In this document: piece by piece, positions 1 through 24,930 of the stretch
Layout: every line of letters begins with the position of its first letter
How positions within the stretch are numbered: position 1 is the first letter of the stretch
Origin: Pterobdella sp. o SKG-2022
Lineage: Eukaryota; Annelida; Clitellata; Hirudinida; Piscicolidae
NCBI GenBank assembly: GCA_964035795.1
Contig: OZ038325.1
Span: forward strand, 1,804,699-1,868,698
Reading direction: 5' to 3'
Length of the DNA: 64,000 bases
Notes under the pieces: model-generated
What the model saw: the letters and a program-made list of their open reading frames with translations, nothing else
Databases searched by the model: none
Told to the model about the DNA's origin: nothing
Position numbers and translations under genes: made by a program

Positions 1-3000
1 GTTTGAAACTGTCATGATGGGGAATGGAGGTCACGGATCGTTTTGTGTCATGATGTGTGTGGAACGCATGTTATGGGTGCTTGAGTTTAGATTGATGGGT
101 GTGGGATGAAGATTATGGGTGTTGAGTTTCACATTTGCAACCTATCTTAAAAACGATATCACACTCAACCAGCCATTACCCTACATCTCACCCACATCAT
201 GACAGACTCAACCTCTCATAACACGCATCCCAGACATCATGACAGTCAACCAGCCATAAACTCCATCCCACACAACACACCAGATTAAACTACACATAGC
301 CTCTATTCCACACCGTTACAGACTCAAACCATCCATAACCTCCATCCCACACACATCAGCACACTCAACCGTCCATAACCCCCAACCTTTTTGGTAGATC
401 TCCCATTCTTTTCTTTTTTTTTGACCTGCTTTTCTTTAATTTTATCGAACTCTACACAAATTTGAATAGACTACGCAGATTTTGAAGCAAGTTGTTGAAT
501 CTGCTTGGTGCAAAATGGGATGATGTCTTCTTTTCACCACTGATCATCAGGCTTTGAAACTGTCGTGAAAAGTTTTAGACGGGGGTTATGAACGGTTAAA
601 AGCTGACAAAGGTGCTGTGGAAATTGGATTATGGCAGTTTGAGTCAAACATGAAGTGTGTGGAATTCGGGTTATGGGTGTTTGAAACTGTCATGATGGGG
701 AATGGAGGTCACGGATCGTTTTGTGTCATGATGTGTGTGGAACGCATGTTATGGGTGCTTGAGTTTAGATTGATGGGTGTGGGATGAAGATTATGGGTGT
801 TGAGTTTCACATTTGCAACCTATCTTAAAAACGATATCACACTCAACCAGCCATCACCCTACATCTCACCCACATCATGACAGACTCAACCTCTCATAAC
901 ACGCATCCCAGACATCATGACAGTCAACCAGCCATAAACTCCATCCCACACAACACACCAGATTAAACTACACATAGCCTCTATTCCACACCGTTACAGA
1001 CTCAAACCATCCATAACCTCCATCCCACACACATCAGCACACTCAACCGTCCATAACCCCCAACCTTTTTGGTAGATCTCCCATTCTTTTCTTTTTTTTT
1101 GACTTGCTTTTCTTTAATTTTATCGAACTCTACACAAATTTGAATAGACTACGCAGATTTTGAAGCAAGTTGTTGACTCTGCTTGGTGCAAAATGGGATG
1201 ATGTCTTCTTTTCACCACTGATCATCAGGCTTTGAAACTGTCGTGAAAAGTTTTAGACGGGGGTTATGAACGGTTAAAAGCTGACAAAGGTGCTGTGGAA
1301 ATTGGATTATGGCAGTTTGAGTCAAACATGAAGTGTGTGGAATTCGGGTTATGGGTGTTTGAAACTGTCATGATGGGGAATGGAGGTCACGGATCGTTTT
1401 GTGTCATGATGTGTGTGGAACGCATGTTATGGGTGCTTGAGTTTAGATTGATGGGTGTGGGATGAAGATTATGGGTGTTGAGTTTCACATTTGCAACCTA
1501 TCTTAAAAACGATATCACACTCAACCAGCCATCACCCTACATCTCACCCACATCATGACAGACTCAACCTCTCATAACACGCATCCCAGACATCATGACA
1601 GTCAACCAGCCATAAACTCCATCCCACACAACACACCAGATTAAACTACACATAGCCTCTATTCCACACCGTTACAGACTCAAACCATCCATAACCTCCA
1701 TCCCACACACATCAGCACACTCAACCGTCCATAACCCCCAACCTTTTTGGTAGATCTCCCATTCTTTTCTTTTTTTTTGACTTGCTTTTTTTAATTTTAT
1801 CGAACTCTACACAAATTTGAATAGACTACGCAGATTTTGAAGCAAGTTGTTGACTCTGCTTGGTGCAAAATGGGATGATGTCTTCTTTTCACCACTGATC
1901 ATCAGGCTTTGAAACTGTCGTGAAAAGTTTTAGACGGGGGTTATGAACGGTTAAAAGCTGACAAAGGTGCTGTGGAAATTGGATTATGGCAGTTTGAGTC
2001 AAACATGAAGTGTGTGGAATTCGGGTTATGGGTGTTTGAAACTGTCATGATGGGGAATGGAGGTCACGGATCGTTTTGTGTCATGATGTGTGTGGAACGC
2101 ATGTTATGGGTGCTTGAGTTTAGATTGATGGGTGTGGGATGAAGATTATGGGTGTTGAGTTTCACATTTGCAACCTATCTTAAAAACGATATCACACTCA
2201 ACCAGCCATCACCCTACATCTCACCCACATCATGACAGACTCAACCTCTCATAACACGCATCCCAGACATCATGACAGTCAACCAGCCATAAACTCCATC
2301 CCACACAACACACCAGATTAAACTACACATAGCCTCTATTCCACACCGTTACAGACTCAAACCATCCATAACCTCCATCCCACACACATCAGCACACTCA
2401 ACCGTCCATAACCCCCAACCTTTTTGGTAGATCTACCATTCTTTTTTTTTTTTTGACCTGCTTTTCTTTAATTTTATCGAACTCTACACAAATTTGAATA
2501 GACTACGCAGATTTTGAAGCAAGTTGTTGACTCTGCTTGGTGCAAAATGGGATGATGTCTTCTTTTCACCACTGATCATCAGGCTTTGAAACTGTCGTGA
2601 AAAGTTTTAGACGGGGGTTATGAACGGTTAAAAGCTGACAAAGGTGCTGTGGAAATTGGATTATGGCAGTTTGAGTCAAACATGAAGTGTGTGGAATTCG
2701 GGTTATGGGTGTTTGAAACTGTCATGATGGGGAATGGAGGTCACGGATCGTTTTGTGTCATGATGTGTGTGGAACGCATGTTATGGGTGCTTGAGTTTAG
2801 ATTGATGGGTGTGGGATGAAGATTATGGGTGTTGAGTTTCACATTTGCAACCTATCTTAAAAACGATATCACACTCAACCAGCCATCACCCTACATCTCA
2901 CCCACATCATGACAGACTCAACCTCTCATAACACGCATCCCAGACATCATGACAGTCAACCAGCCATAAACTCCATCCCACACAACACACCAGATTAAAC

Positions 3001-6000
3001 TACACATAGCCTCTATTCCACACCGTTACAGACTCAAACCATCCATAACCTCCATCCCACACACATCAGCACACTCAACCGTCCATAACCCCCAACCTTT
3101 TTGGTAGATCTCCCATTCTTTTCTTTTTTTTTGACCTGCTTTTCTTTAATTTTATCGAACTCTACACAAATTTGAATAGACTACGCAGATTTTGAAGCAA
3201 GTTGTTGAATCTGCTTGGTGCAAAATGGGATGATGTCTTCTTTTCACCACTGATCATCAGGCTTTGAAACTGTCGTGAAAAGTTTTAGACGGGGGTTATG
3301 AACGGTTAAAAGCTGACAAAGGTGCTGTGGAAATTGGATTATGGCAGTTTGAGTCAAACATGAAGTGTGTGGAATTCGGGTTATGGGTGTTTGAAACTGT
3401 CATGATGGGGAATGGAGGTCACGGATCGTTTTGTGTCATGATGTGTGTGGAACGCATGTTATGGGTGCTTGAGTTTAGATTGATGGGTGTGTGATGAAGA
3501 TTATGGGTGTTGAGTTTCACATTTGCAACCTATCTTAAAAACGATATCACACTCAACCAGCCATCACCCTACATCTCACCCACATCATGACAGACTCAAC
3601 CTCTCATAACACGCATCCCAGACATCATGACAGTCAACCAGCCATAAACTCCATCCCACACAACACACCAGATTAAACTACACATAGCCTCTATTCCACA
3701 CCGTTACAGACTCAAACCATCCATAACCTCCATCCCACACACATCAGCACACTCAACCGTCCATAACCCCCAACCTTTTTGGTAGATCTCCCATTCTTTT
3801 CTTTTTTTTTGACTTGCTTTTCTTTAATTTTATCGAACTCTACACAAATTTGAATAGACTACGCAGATTTTGAAGCAAGTTGTTGACTCTGCTTGGTGCA
3901 AAATGGGATGATGTCTTCTTTTCACCACTGATCATCAGGCTTTGAAACTGTCGTGAAAAGTTTTAGACGGGGGTTATGAACGGTTAAAAGCTGACAAAGG
4001 TGCTGTGGAAATTGGATTATGGCAGTTTGAGTCAAACATGAAGTGTGTGGAATTCGGGTTATGGGTGTTTGAAACTGTCATGATGGGGAATGGAGGTCAC
4101 GGATCGTTTTGTGTCATGATGTGTGTGGAACGCATGTTATGGGTGCTTGAGTTTAGATTGATGGGTGTGGGATGAAGATTATGGGTGTTGAGTTTCACAT
4201 TTGCAACCTATCTTAAAAACGATATCACACTCAACCAGCCATCACCCTACATCTCACCCACATCATGACAGACTCAACCTCTCATAACACGCATCCCAGA
4301 CATCATGACAGTCAACCAGCCATAAACTCCATCCCACACAACACACCAGATTAAACTACACATAGCCTCTATTCCACACCGTTACAGACTCAAACCATCC
4401 ATAACCTCCATCCCACACACATCAGCACACTCAACCGTCCATAACCCCCAACCTTTTTGGTAGATCTCCCATTCTTTTCTTTTTTTTTGACTTGCTTTTC
4501 TTTAATTTTATCGAACTCTACACAAATTTGAATAGACTACGCAGATTTTGAAGCAAGTTGTTGACTCTGCTTGGTGCAAAATGGGATGATGTCTTCTTTT
4601 CACCACTGATCATCAGGCTTTGAAACTGTCGTGAAAAGTTTTAGACGGGGGTTATGAACGGTTAAAAGCTGACAAAGGTGCTGTGGAAATTGGATTATGG
4701 CAGTTTGAGTCAAACATGAAGTGTGTGGAATTCGGGTTATGGGTGTTTGAAACTGTCATGATGGGGAATGGAGGTCACGGATCGTTTTGTGTCATGATGT
4801 GTGTGGAACGCATGTTATGGGTGCTTGAGTTTAGATTGATGGGTGTGGGATGAAGATTATGGGTGTTGAGTTTCACATTTGCAACCTATCTTAAAAACGA
4901 TATCACACTCAACCAGCCATCACCCTACATCTCACCCACATCATGACAGACTCAACCTCTCATAACACGCATCCCAGACATCATGACAGTCAACCAGCCA
5001 TAAACTCCATCCCACACAACACACCAGATTAAACTACACATAGCCTCTATTCCACACCGTTACAGACTCAAACCATCCATAACCTCCATCCCACACACAT
5101 CAGCACACTCAACCGTCCATAACCCCCAACCTTTTTGGTAGATCTCCCATTCTTTTCTTTTTTTTTGACTTGCTTTTTTTAATTTTATCGAACTCTACAC
5201 AAATTTAAATAGACTACGCAGATTTTGAAGCAAGTTGTTGACTCTGCTTAGTACAAAATGGGATGATGTCTTCTTTTCACCACTGATCATCAGGCTTTGA
5301 AACTGTCGTGAAAAGTTTTAGACGGGGGTTATGAACGGTTAAAAGCTGACAAAGGTGCTGTGGAAATTGGATTATGGCAGTTTGAGTCAAACATGAAGTG
5401 TGTGGAATTCGGGTTATGGGTGTTTGAAACTGTCATGATGGGGAATGGAGGTCACGGATCGTTTTGTGTCATGATGTGTGTGGAACGCATGTTATGGGTG
5501 CTTGAGTTTAGATTGATGGGTGTGGGATGAAGATTATGGGTGTTGAGTTTCACATTTGCAACCTATCTTAAAAACGATATCACACTCAACCAGCCATCAC
5601 CCTACATCTCACCCACATCATGACAGACTCAACCTCTCATAACACGCATCCCAGACATCATGACAGTCAACCAGCCATAAACTCCATCCCACACAACACA
5701 CCAGATTAAACTACACATAGCCTCTATTCCACACCGTTACAGACTCAAACCATCCATAACCTCCATCCCACACACATCAGCACACTCAACCGTCCATAAC
5801 CCCCAACCTTTTTGGTAGATCTCCCATTCTTTTCTTTTTTTTTGACTTGCTTTTTTTAATTTTATCGAACTCTACACAAATTTGAATAGACTACGCAGAT
5901 TTTGAAGCAAGTTGTTGACTCTGCTTGGTGCAAAATGGGATGATGTCTTCTTTTCACCACTGATCATCAGGCTTTGAAACTGTCGTGAAAAGTTTTAGAC

Positions 6001-9000
6001 GGGGGTTATGAACGGTTAAAAGCTGACAAAGGTGCTGTGGAAATTGGATTATGGCAGTTTGAGTCAAACATGAAGTGTGTGGAATTCGGGTTATGGGTGT
6101 TTGAAACTGTCATGATGGGGAATGGAGGTCACGGATCGTTTTGTGTCATGATGTGTGTGGAACGCATGTTATGGGTGCTTGAGTTTAGATTGATGGGTGT
6201 GGGATGAAGATTATGGGTGTTGAGTTTCACATTTGCAACCTATCTTAAAAACGATATCACACTCAACCAGCCATCACCCTACATCTCACCCACATCATGA
6301 CAGACTCAACCTCTCATAACACGCATCCCAGACATCATGACAGTCAACCAGCCATAAACTCCATCCCACACAACACACCAGATTAAACTACACATAGCCT
6401 CTATTCCACACCGTTACAGACTCAAACCATCCATAACCTCCATCTCACACACATCAGCACACTCAACCGTCCATAACCCCCAACCTTTTTGGTAGATCTC
6501 CCATTCTTTTCTTTTTTTTTGACCTGCTTTTCTTCAATTTTATCGAACTCTACACAAATTTGAATAGACTACGCAGATTTTGAAGCAAGTTGTTGACTCT
6601 GCTTAGTACAAAATGGGATGATGTCTTCTTTTCACCACTGATCATCAGGCTTTGAAACTGTCGTGAAAAGTTTTAGACGGGGGTTATGAACGGTTAAAAG
6701 CTGACAAAGGTGCTGTGGAAATTGGATTATGGCAGTTTGAGTCAAACATGAAGTGTGTGGAATTCGGGTTATGGGTGTTTGAAACTGTCATGATGGGGAA
6801 TGGAGGTCACGGATCGTTTTGTGTCATGATGTGTGTGGAACGCATGTTATGGGTGCTTGAGTTTAGATTGATGGGTGTGGGATGAAGATTATGGGTGTTG
6901 AGTTTCACATTTGCAACCTATCTTAAAAACGATATCACACTCAACCAGCCATCACCCTACATCTCACCCACATCATGACAGACTCAACCTCTCATAACAC
7001 GCATCCCAGACATCATGACAGTCAACCAGCCATAAACTCCATCCCACACAACACACCAGATTAAACTACACATAGCCTCTATTCCACACCGTTACAGACT
7101 CAAACCATCCATAACCTCCATCCCACACACATCAGCACACTCAACCGTCCATAACCCCCAACCTTTTTGGTAGATCTCCCATTCTTTTCTTTTTTTTTGA
7201 CCTGCTTTTCTTCAATTTTATCGAACTCTACACAAATTTGAATAGACTACGCAGATTTTGAAGCAAGTTGTTGACTCTGCTTAGTACAAAATGGGATGAT
7301 GTCTTCTTTTCACCACTGATCATCAGGCTTTGAAACTGTCGTGAAAAGTTTTAGACGGGGGTTATGAACGGTTAAAAGCTGACAAAGGTGCTGTGGAAAT
7401 TGGATTATGGCAGTTTGAGTCAAACATGAAGTGTGTGGAATTCGGGTTATGGGTGTTTGAAACTGTCATGATGGGGAATGGAGGTCACGGATCGTTTTGT
7501 GTCATGATGTGTGTGGAACGCATGTTATGGGTGCTTGAGTTTAGATTGATGGGTGTGGGATGAAGATTATGGGTGTTGAGTTTCACATTTGCAACCTATC
7601 TTAAAAACGATATCACACTCAACCAGCCATCACCCTACATCTCACCCACATCATGACAGACTCAACCTCTCATAACACGCATCCCAGACATCATGACAGT
7701 CAACCAGCCATAAACTCCATCCCACACAACACACCAGATTAAACTACACATAGCCTCTATTCCACACCGTTACAGACTCAAACCATCCATAACCTCCATC
7801 CCACACACATCAGCACACTCAACCGTCCATAACCCCCAACCTTTTTGGTAGATCTCCCATTCTTTTCTTTTTTTTTGACTTGCTTTTTTTAATTTTATCG
7901 AACTCTACACAAATTTGAATAGACTACGCAGATTTTGAAGCAAGTTGTTGACTCTGCTTGGTGCAAAATGGGATGATGTCTTCTTTTCACCACTGATCAT
8001 CAGGCTTTGAAACTGTCGTGAAAAGTTTTAGACGGGGGTTATGAACGGTTAAAAGCTGACAAAGGTGCTGTGGAAATTGGATTATGGCAGTTTGAGTCAA
8101 ACATGAAGTGTGTGGAATTCGGGTTATGGGTGTTTGAAACTGTCATGATGGGGAATGGAGGTCACGGATCGTTTTGTGTCATGATGTGTGTGGAACGCAT
8201 GTTATGGGTGCTTGAGTTTAGATTGATGGGTGTGGGATGAAGATTATGGGTGTTGAGTTTCACATTTGCAACCTATCTTAAAAACGATATCACACTCAAC
8301 CAGCCATCACCCTACATCTCACCCACATCATGACAGACTCAACCTCTCATAACACGCATCCCAGACATCATGACAGTCAACCAGCCATAAACTCCATCCC
8401 ACACAACACACCAGATTAAACTACACATAGCCTCTATTCCACACCGTTACAGACTCAAACCATCCATAACCTCCATCCCACACACATCAGCACACTCAAC
8501 CGTCCATAACCCCCAACCTTTTTGGTAGATCTCCCATTCTTTTCTTTTTTTTTGACTTGCTTTTTTTAATTTTATCGAACTCTACACAAATTTGAATAGA
8601 CTACGCAGATTTTGAAGCAAGTTGTTGACTCTGCTTGGTGCAAAATGGGATGATGTCTTCTTTTCACCACTGATCATCAGGCTTTGAAACTGTCGTGAAA
8701 AGTTTTAGACGGGGGTTATGAACGGTTAAAAGCTGACAAAGGTGCTGTGGAAATTGGATTATGGCAGTTTGAGTCAAACATGAAGTGTGTGGAATTCGGG
8801 TTATGGGTGTTTGAAACTGTCATGATGGGGAATGGAGGTCACGGATCGTTTTGTGTCATGATGTGTGTGGAACGCATGTTATGGGTGCTTGAGTTTAGAT
8901 TGATGGGTGTGGGATGAAGATTATGGGTGTTGAGTTTCACATTTGCAACCTATCTTAAAAACGATATCACACTCAACCAGCCATCACCCTACATCTCACC

Positions 9001-11866
9001 CACATCATGACAGACTCAACCTCTCATAACACGCATCCCAGACATCATGACAGTCAACCAGCCATAAACTCCATCCCACACAACACACCAGATTAAACTA
9101 CACATAGCCTCTATTCCACACCGTTACAGACTCAAACCATCCATAACCTCCATCCCACACACATCAGCACACTCAACCGTCCATAACCCCCAACCTTTTT
9201 GGTAGATCTCCCATTCTTTTCTTTTTTTTTGACTTGCTTTTTTTAATTTTATCGAACTCTACACAAATTTGAATAGACTACGCAGATTTTGAAGCAAGTT
9301 GTTGACTCTGCTTGGTGCAAAATGGGATGATGTCTTCTTTTCACCACTGATCATCAGGCTTTGAAACTGTCGTGAAAAGTTTTAGACGGGGGTTATGAAC
9401 GGTTAAAAGCTGACAAAGGTGCTGTGGAAATTGGATTATGGCAGTTTGAGTCAAACATGAAGTGTGTGGAATTCGGGTTATGGGTGTTTGAAACTGTCAT
9501 GATGGGGAATGGAGGTCACGGATCGTTTTGTGTCATGATGTGTGTGGAACGCATGTTATGGGTGCTTGAGTTTAGATTGATGGGTGTGGGATGAAGATTA
9601 TGGGTGTTGAGTTTCACATTTGCAACCTATCTTTAAAACGATATCACACTCAACCAGCCATCACCCTACATCTCACCCACATCATGACAGACTCAACCTC
9701 TCATAACACGCATCCCAGACATCATGACAGTCAACCAGCCATAAACTCCATCCCACACAACACACCAGATTAAACTACACATAGCCTCTATTCCACACCG
9801 TTACAGACTCAAACCATCCATAACCTCCATCCCACACACATCAGCACACTCAACCGTCCATAACCCCCAACCTTTTTGGTAGATCTACCATTCTTTTTTT
9901 TTTTTTGACCTGCTTTTTTTAATTTTATCGAACTCTACACAAATTTGAATAGACTACGCAGATTTTGAAGCAAGTTGTTGACTCTGCTTGGTGCAAAATG
10001 GGATGATGTCTTCTTTTCACCACTGATCATCAGGCTTTGAAACTGTCGTGAAAAGTTTTAGACGGGGGTTATGAACGGTTAAAAGCTGACAAAGGTGCTG
10101 TGGAAATTGGATTATGGCAGTTTGAGTCAAACATGAAGTGTGTGGAATTCGGGTTATGGGTGTTTGAAACTGTCATGATGGGGAATGGAGGTCACGGATC
10201 GTTTTGTGTCATGATGTGTGTGGAACGCATGTTATGGGTGCTTGAGTTTAGATTGATGGGTGTGGGATGAAGATTATGGGTGTTGAGTTTCACATTTGCA
10301 ACCTATCGTAAAAACGATATCACACTCAACCAGCCATCACCCTACATCTCACCCACATCATGACAGACTCAACCTCTCATAACACGCATCCCAGACATCA
10401 TGACAGTCAACCAGCCATAAACTCCATCCCACACAACACACCAGATTAAACTACACATAGCCTCTATTCCACACCGTTACAGACTCAAACCATCCATAAC
10501 CTCCATCCCACACACATCAGCACACTCAACCGTCCATAACCCCCAACCTTTTTGGTAGATCTCCCATTCTTTTCTTTTTTTTTGACTTGCTTTTTTTAAT
10601 TTTATCGAACTCTACACAAATTTGAATAGACTACGCAGATTTTGAAGCAAGTTGTTGACTCTGCTTGGTGCAAAATGGGATGATGTCTTCTTTTCACCAC
10701 TGATCATCAGGCTTTGAAACTGTCGTGAAAAGTTTTAGACGGGGGTTATGAACGGTTAAAAGCTGACAAAGGTGCTGTGGAAATTGGATTATGGCAGTTT
10801 GAGTCAAACATGAAGTGTGTGGAATTCGGGTTATGGGTGTTTGAAACTGTCATGATGGGGAATGGAGGTCACGGATCGTTTTGTGTCATGATGTGTGTGG
10901 AACGCATGTTATGGGTGCTTGAGTTTAGATTGATGGGTGTGGGATGAAGATTATGGGTGTTGAGTTTCACATTTGCAACCTATCTTAAAAACGATATCAC
11001 ACTCAACCAGCCATCACCCTACATCTCACCCACATCATGACAGACTCAACCTCTCATAACACGCATCCCAGACATCATGACAGTCAACCAGCCATAAACT
11101 CCATCCCACACAACACACCAGATTAAACTACACATAGCCTCTATTCCACACCGTTACAGACTCAAACCATCCATAACCTCCATCCCACACACATCAGCAC
11201 ACTCAACCGTCCATAACCCCCAACCTTTTTGGTAGATCTCCCATTCTTTTCTTTTTTTTTGACCTGCTTTTCTTTAATTTTATCGAACTCTACACAAATT
11301 TGAATAGACTACGCAGATTTTGAAGCAAGTTGTTGACTCTGCTTAGTACAAAATGGGATGATGTCTTCTTTTCACCACTGATCATCAGGCTTTGAAACTG
11401 TCGTGAAAAGTTTTAGACGGGGGTTATGAACGGTTAAAAGCTGACAAAGGTGCTGTGGAAATTGGATTATGGCAGTTTGAGTCAAACATGAAGTGTGTGG
11501 AATTCGGGTTATGGGTGTTTGAAACTGTCATGATGGGGAATGGAGGTCACGGATCGTTTTGTGTCATGATGTGTGTGGAACGCATGTTATGGGTGCTTGA
11601 GTTTAGATTGATGGGTGTGGGATGAAGATTATGGTTGTTGAGTCTTACATTTGCAACCTATCTTAAAAACGATATCACACTCAACCAGCCATCACCCTAC
11701 ATCTCACCCACATCATGACAGACTCAACCTCTCATAACACGCATTCCAGACATCATGACAGTCAACCAGCCATAAACTCCATCCCACACACATCAGGACA
11801 CTCAACCGTCCATAACCCCCAACCTTTTTGGTAGATCTCCCATTCTTTTCTTTTTTTTTTGACATG
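1..11866. repeat. Satellite array of 677-678 bp monomers
   Basis: About 17 full monomers and one partial monomer lie head to tail; the first starts fall at 1, 679, 1357, 2034 and 2711. Copies are nearly identical and differ by a few substitutions and by T-tract length near the middle. Each monomer has an A/T-rich segment and a long imperfect inverted repeat: a G/T-rich arm carrying several degenerate copies of a TTATGGGTG-type motif, a short centre, and a C/A-rich arm carrying the complementary CCATAAC-type motifs. The array starts before the window, so its full length is unknown. The short ORFs in it are chance. There is no coding signal and no resemblance to a known transposon protein. Confidence 0.97.
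11517..11866. repeat. Last, internally deleted satellite monomer
   Basis: The right-most unit is partial. In its C/A-rich arm it jumps from the CATAAACTCCATCCCACACA motif directly to the segment that normally lies about 90 bp further on, then ends in the T-tract near 11866. The missing block is bounded in intact units by similar CCATCCCACACA motifs, so recombination between internal subrepeats is the likely cause. Confidence 0.8.
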
Positions 11867-12552
11867 CAGATGAAAATATCGTATTTCAAACAGGTCTGAA
11901 CCAGTTGTTGTTTCTTCCCAGTTAGCAATAATTTTAATTAGTCTAATAACCAAAACTGATCCCCATTTGATCAAATCATGTATAATGGCCAAACATCATC
12001 GCAACTGAATTTCTTCAAATTGAGCCATTTTTATTTATATTTTCAACAACTGATTAAACGTTTTCAAAAATTCTTTTACGTCATCGTAAAGTATGGCGAA
12101 AGCGCTTTATATGAATTTATTTTTTGCAATGTAGTCACTACTCCATTAGTATTTCCAACAAAACGCAACTCAAATTTTTTACTAATATATGAAATAAATT
12201 CAATAAAATTTCTTTTATAGTTTTTAATTTTAAAAAACTTTTCTAAAATTTGATTGGTTCGCTCCGTAAAGTTACAAGGGGAGTGGCTCCACGGTAAAAT
12301 TAGCCACATAATTGAGATTGGATTTTTAAGACACCCGCAGTACAAGTGCTTGCAAAACACAACGGAACTTTTTAAATAAAAATTTTCGAAAATGAAATGA
12401 ATAAGTTTGAAATTTGAACAAACAATTAAATTTTTTTTTTAATATTAATTAAAGTTTTGAATACTTTTAATTTCAAGCCAACTCTTTTAGTGTTTTTATC
12501 GCCATTGCAGATGCGATCATGTTTTAAACGTTAAAAAAGTTCACAAGAAAAG
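11867..12552. other. AT-rich spacer between satellite and POLR2B
   Basis: There is no coding exon I can support here. The stretch should hold the promoter and 5' untranslated region of POLR2B, but I see no unambiguous TATA box or other element. The short ORFs on both strands show no protein family signature. Confidence 0.5.
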
Positions 12553-24106
<11,554 letters not shown>

Positions 24107-24243
24107 GGGTGTGCAAGGACTTTTTCAACATGTTTTATTAAAATTACATATAAATATTTTTTGGTTGTTTCTTTTCAAAAAAATATCAAAAATGTGAAAT
24201 AATTGAAAAACGATTAAACGGTGTGGGTGATTAAGTTATAGTT
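24107..24243. other. Short convergent spacer after POLR2B
   Basis: 137 bp between the POLR2B stop and the stop of the minus-strand small gene. It holds the 3' untranslated regions of both, and ATTAAA-like signals are present. Overlapping transcripts are likely, given the length. Confidence 0.5.
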
Positions 24244-24647
24244 TCATTTAAATCTTTCTGTTTTCTGTTCGTCTTTTGTGTCATCGACGTCGTCGTCAAA
24301 ACTTAATGTTTTCTTTATATCTTCAACATCTTCACCTTGTTTCTTGACGAAAAAAAAAATTATTTACTGCGAATATATATTTTGAAATTTAAACAAAAAT
24401 TGAAACCTTTTCATCTTTATTTCCTGTAAAAATAGAATTTATATTAAATGTGATTTGAACTTTTTTATAAGAAAGGCATACCGAAAAGACTTTTTGAGAC
24501 TTTACATGTATGAGGTCTTACATATTCTTTTCGAATCGTTGGAGGTGTTTTGACAAGATTATTTTCCGAGCTAGAGTTATCTTCACTTCTTTTGTGATAA
24601 GCTTTGGTCTCTGAATGACATGCCGCAATTTTGCTTTTATCACACAT
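24244..24647 (-). CDS. Unrecognised small acidic-tailed protein, 3 exons
   Basis: I do not recognise this gene. Three exons (24482-24647, 24407-24423, 24244-24342) join in phase to a 93-residue protein beginning MCDKSKIAACH and ending in TGA. The first exon carries a conserved-looking PPTIRKEYVRPHTCKVSKSL segment; the tail is acidic (GEDVEDIKK, SFDDDVDDTKDE). Splice sites are canonical: the middle 17-nt exon lies between TTTTTACAG and GTTTCA, and the third follows a T-rich tract ending in CAAG. No signal peptide or membrane segment is visible; the composition suggests a small soluble, possibly nuclear protein, which is inference. The start codon lies 283 bp from the divergent EMRE start, so the two probably share a promoter. 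The gene model rests on splice logic without homology. Confidence 0.6.
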
Positions 24648-24930
24648 CGCGAATAACTATTTACGTTTTGAAATGCCTTAATCAAAAATTGAAAGTTTTG
24701 CCACCACTTATTTAAACGAATAACGTGTTGTAAGCTAGATACAGCGACATAAGTATATACACATTTATAAAGCTTTAAAAATAGTTTCAAAAATATAATT
24801 TGATTAATTTTCAAAAAATTTTCAATAAAATTTTTTTTTCAATAACATTCATTCTTAACAAGTATATACACAAACCTTTTTCGAAAGTCTGTAACCTTTA
24901 ATGTCCAAGTTTTGTTAAAAAAACTTAAAC
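24648..24930. promoter_or_regulatory. Probable bidirectional promoter
   Basis: 283 bp between the divergent start codons of the small minus-strand gene and EMRE. It must contain both 5' leaders and promoters if the gene models are right. It is very AT-rich with no clear TATA box or known factor site; the call rests on gene arrangement. Confidence 0.4.

Noticed and set aside
9591..9773. ORF of 60 residues in the satellite
   Set aside because: It exists in only one monomer because of a single-base change; the other monomers have stops, so it is chance.
1..11866. CRISPR-like or ribosomal spacer array
   Set aside because: There are no short repeats with unique spacers and no rRNA sequence; it is a long-monomer eukaryotic satellite.
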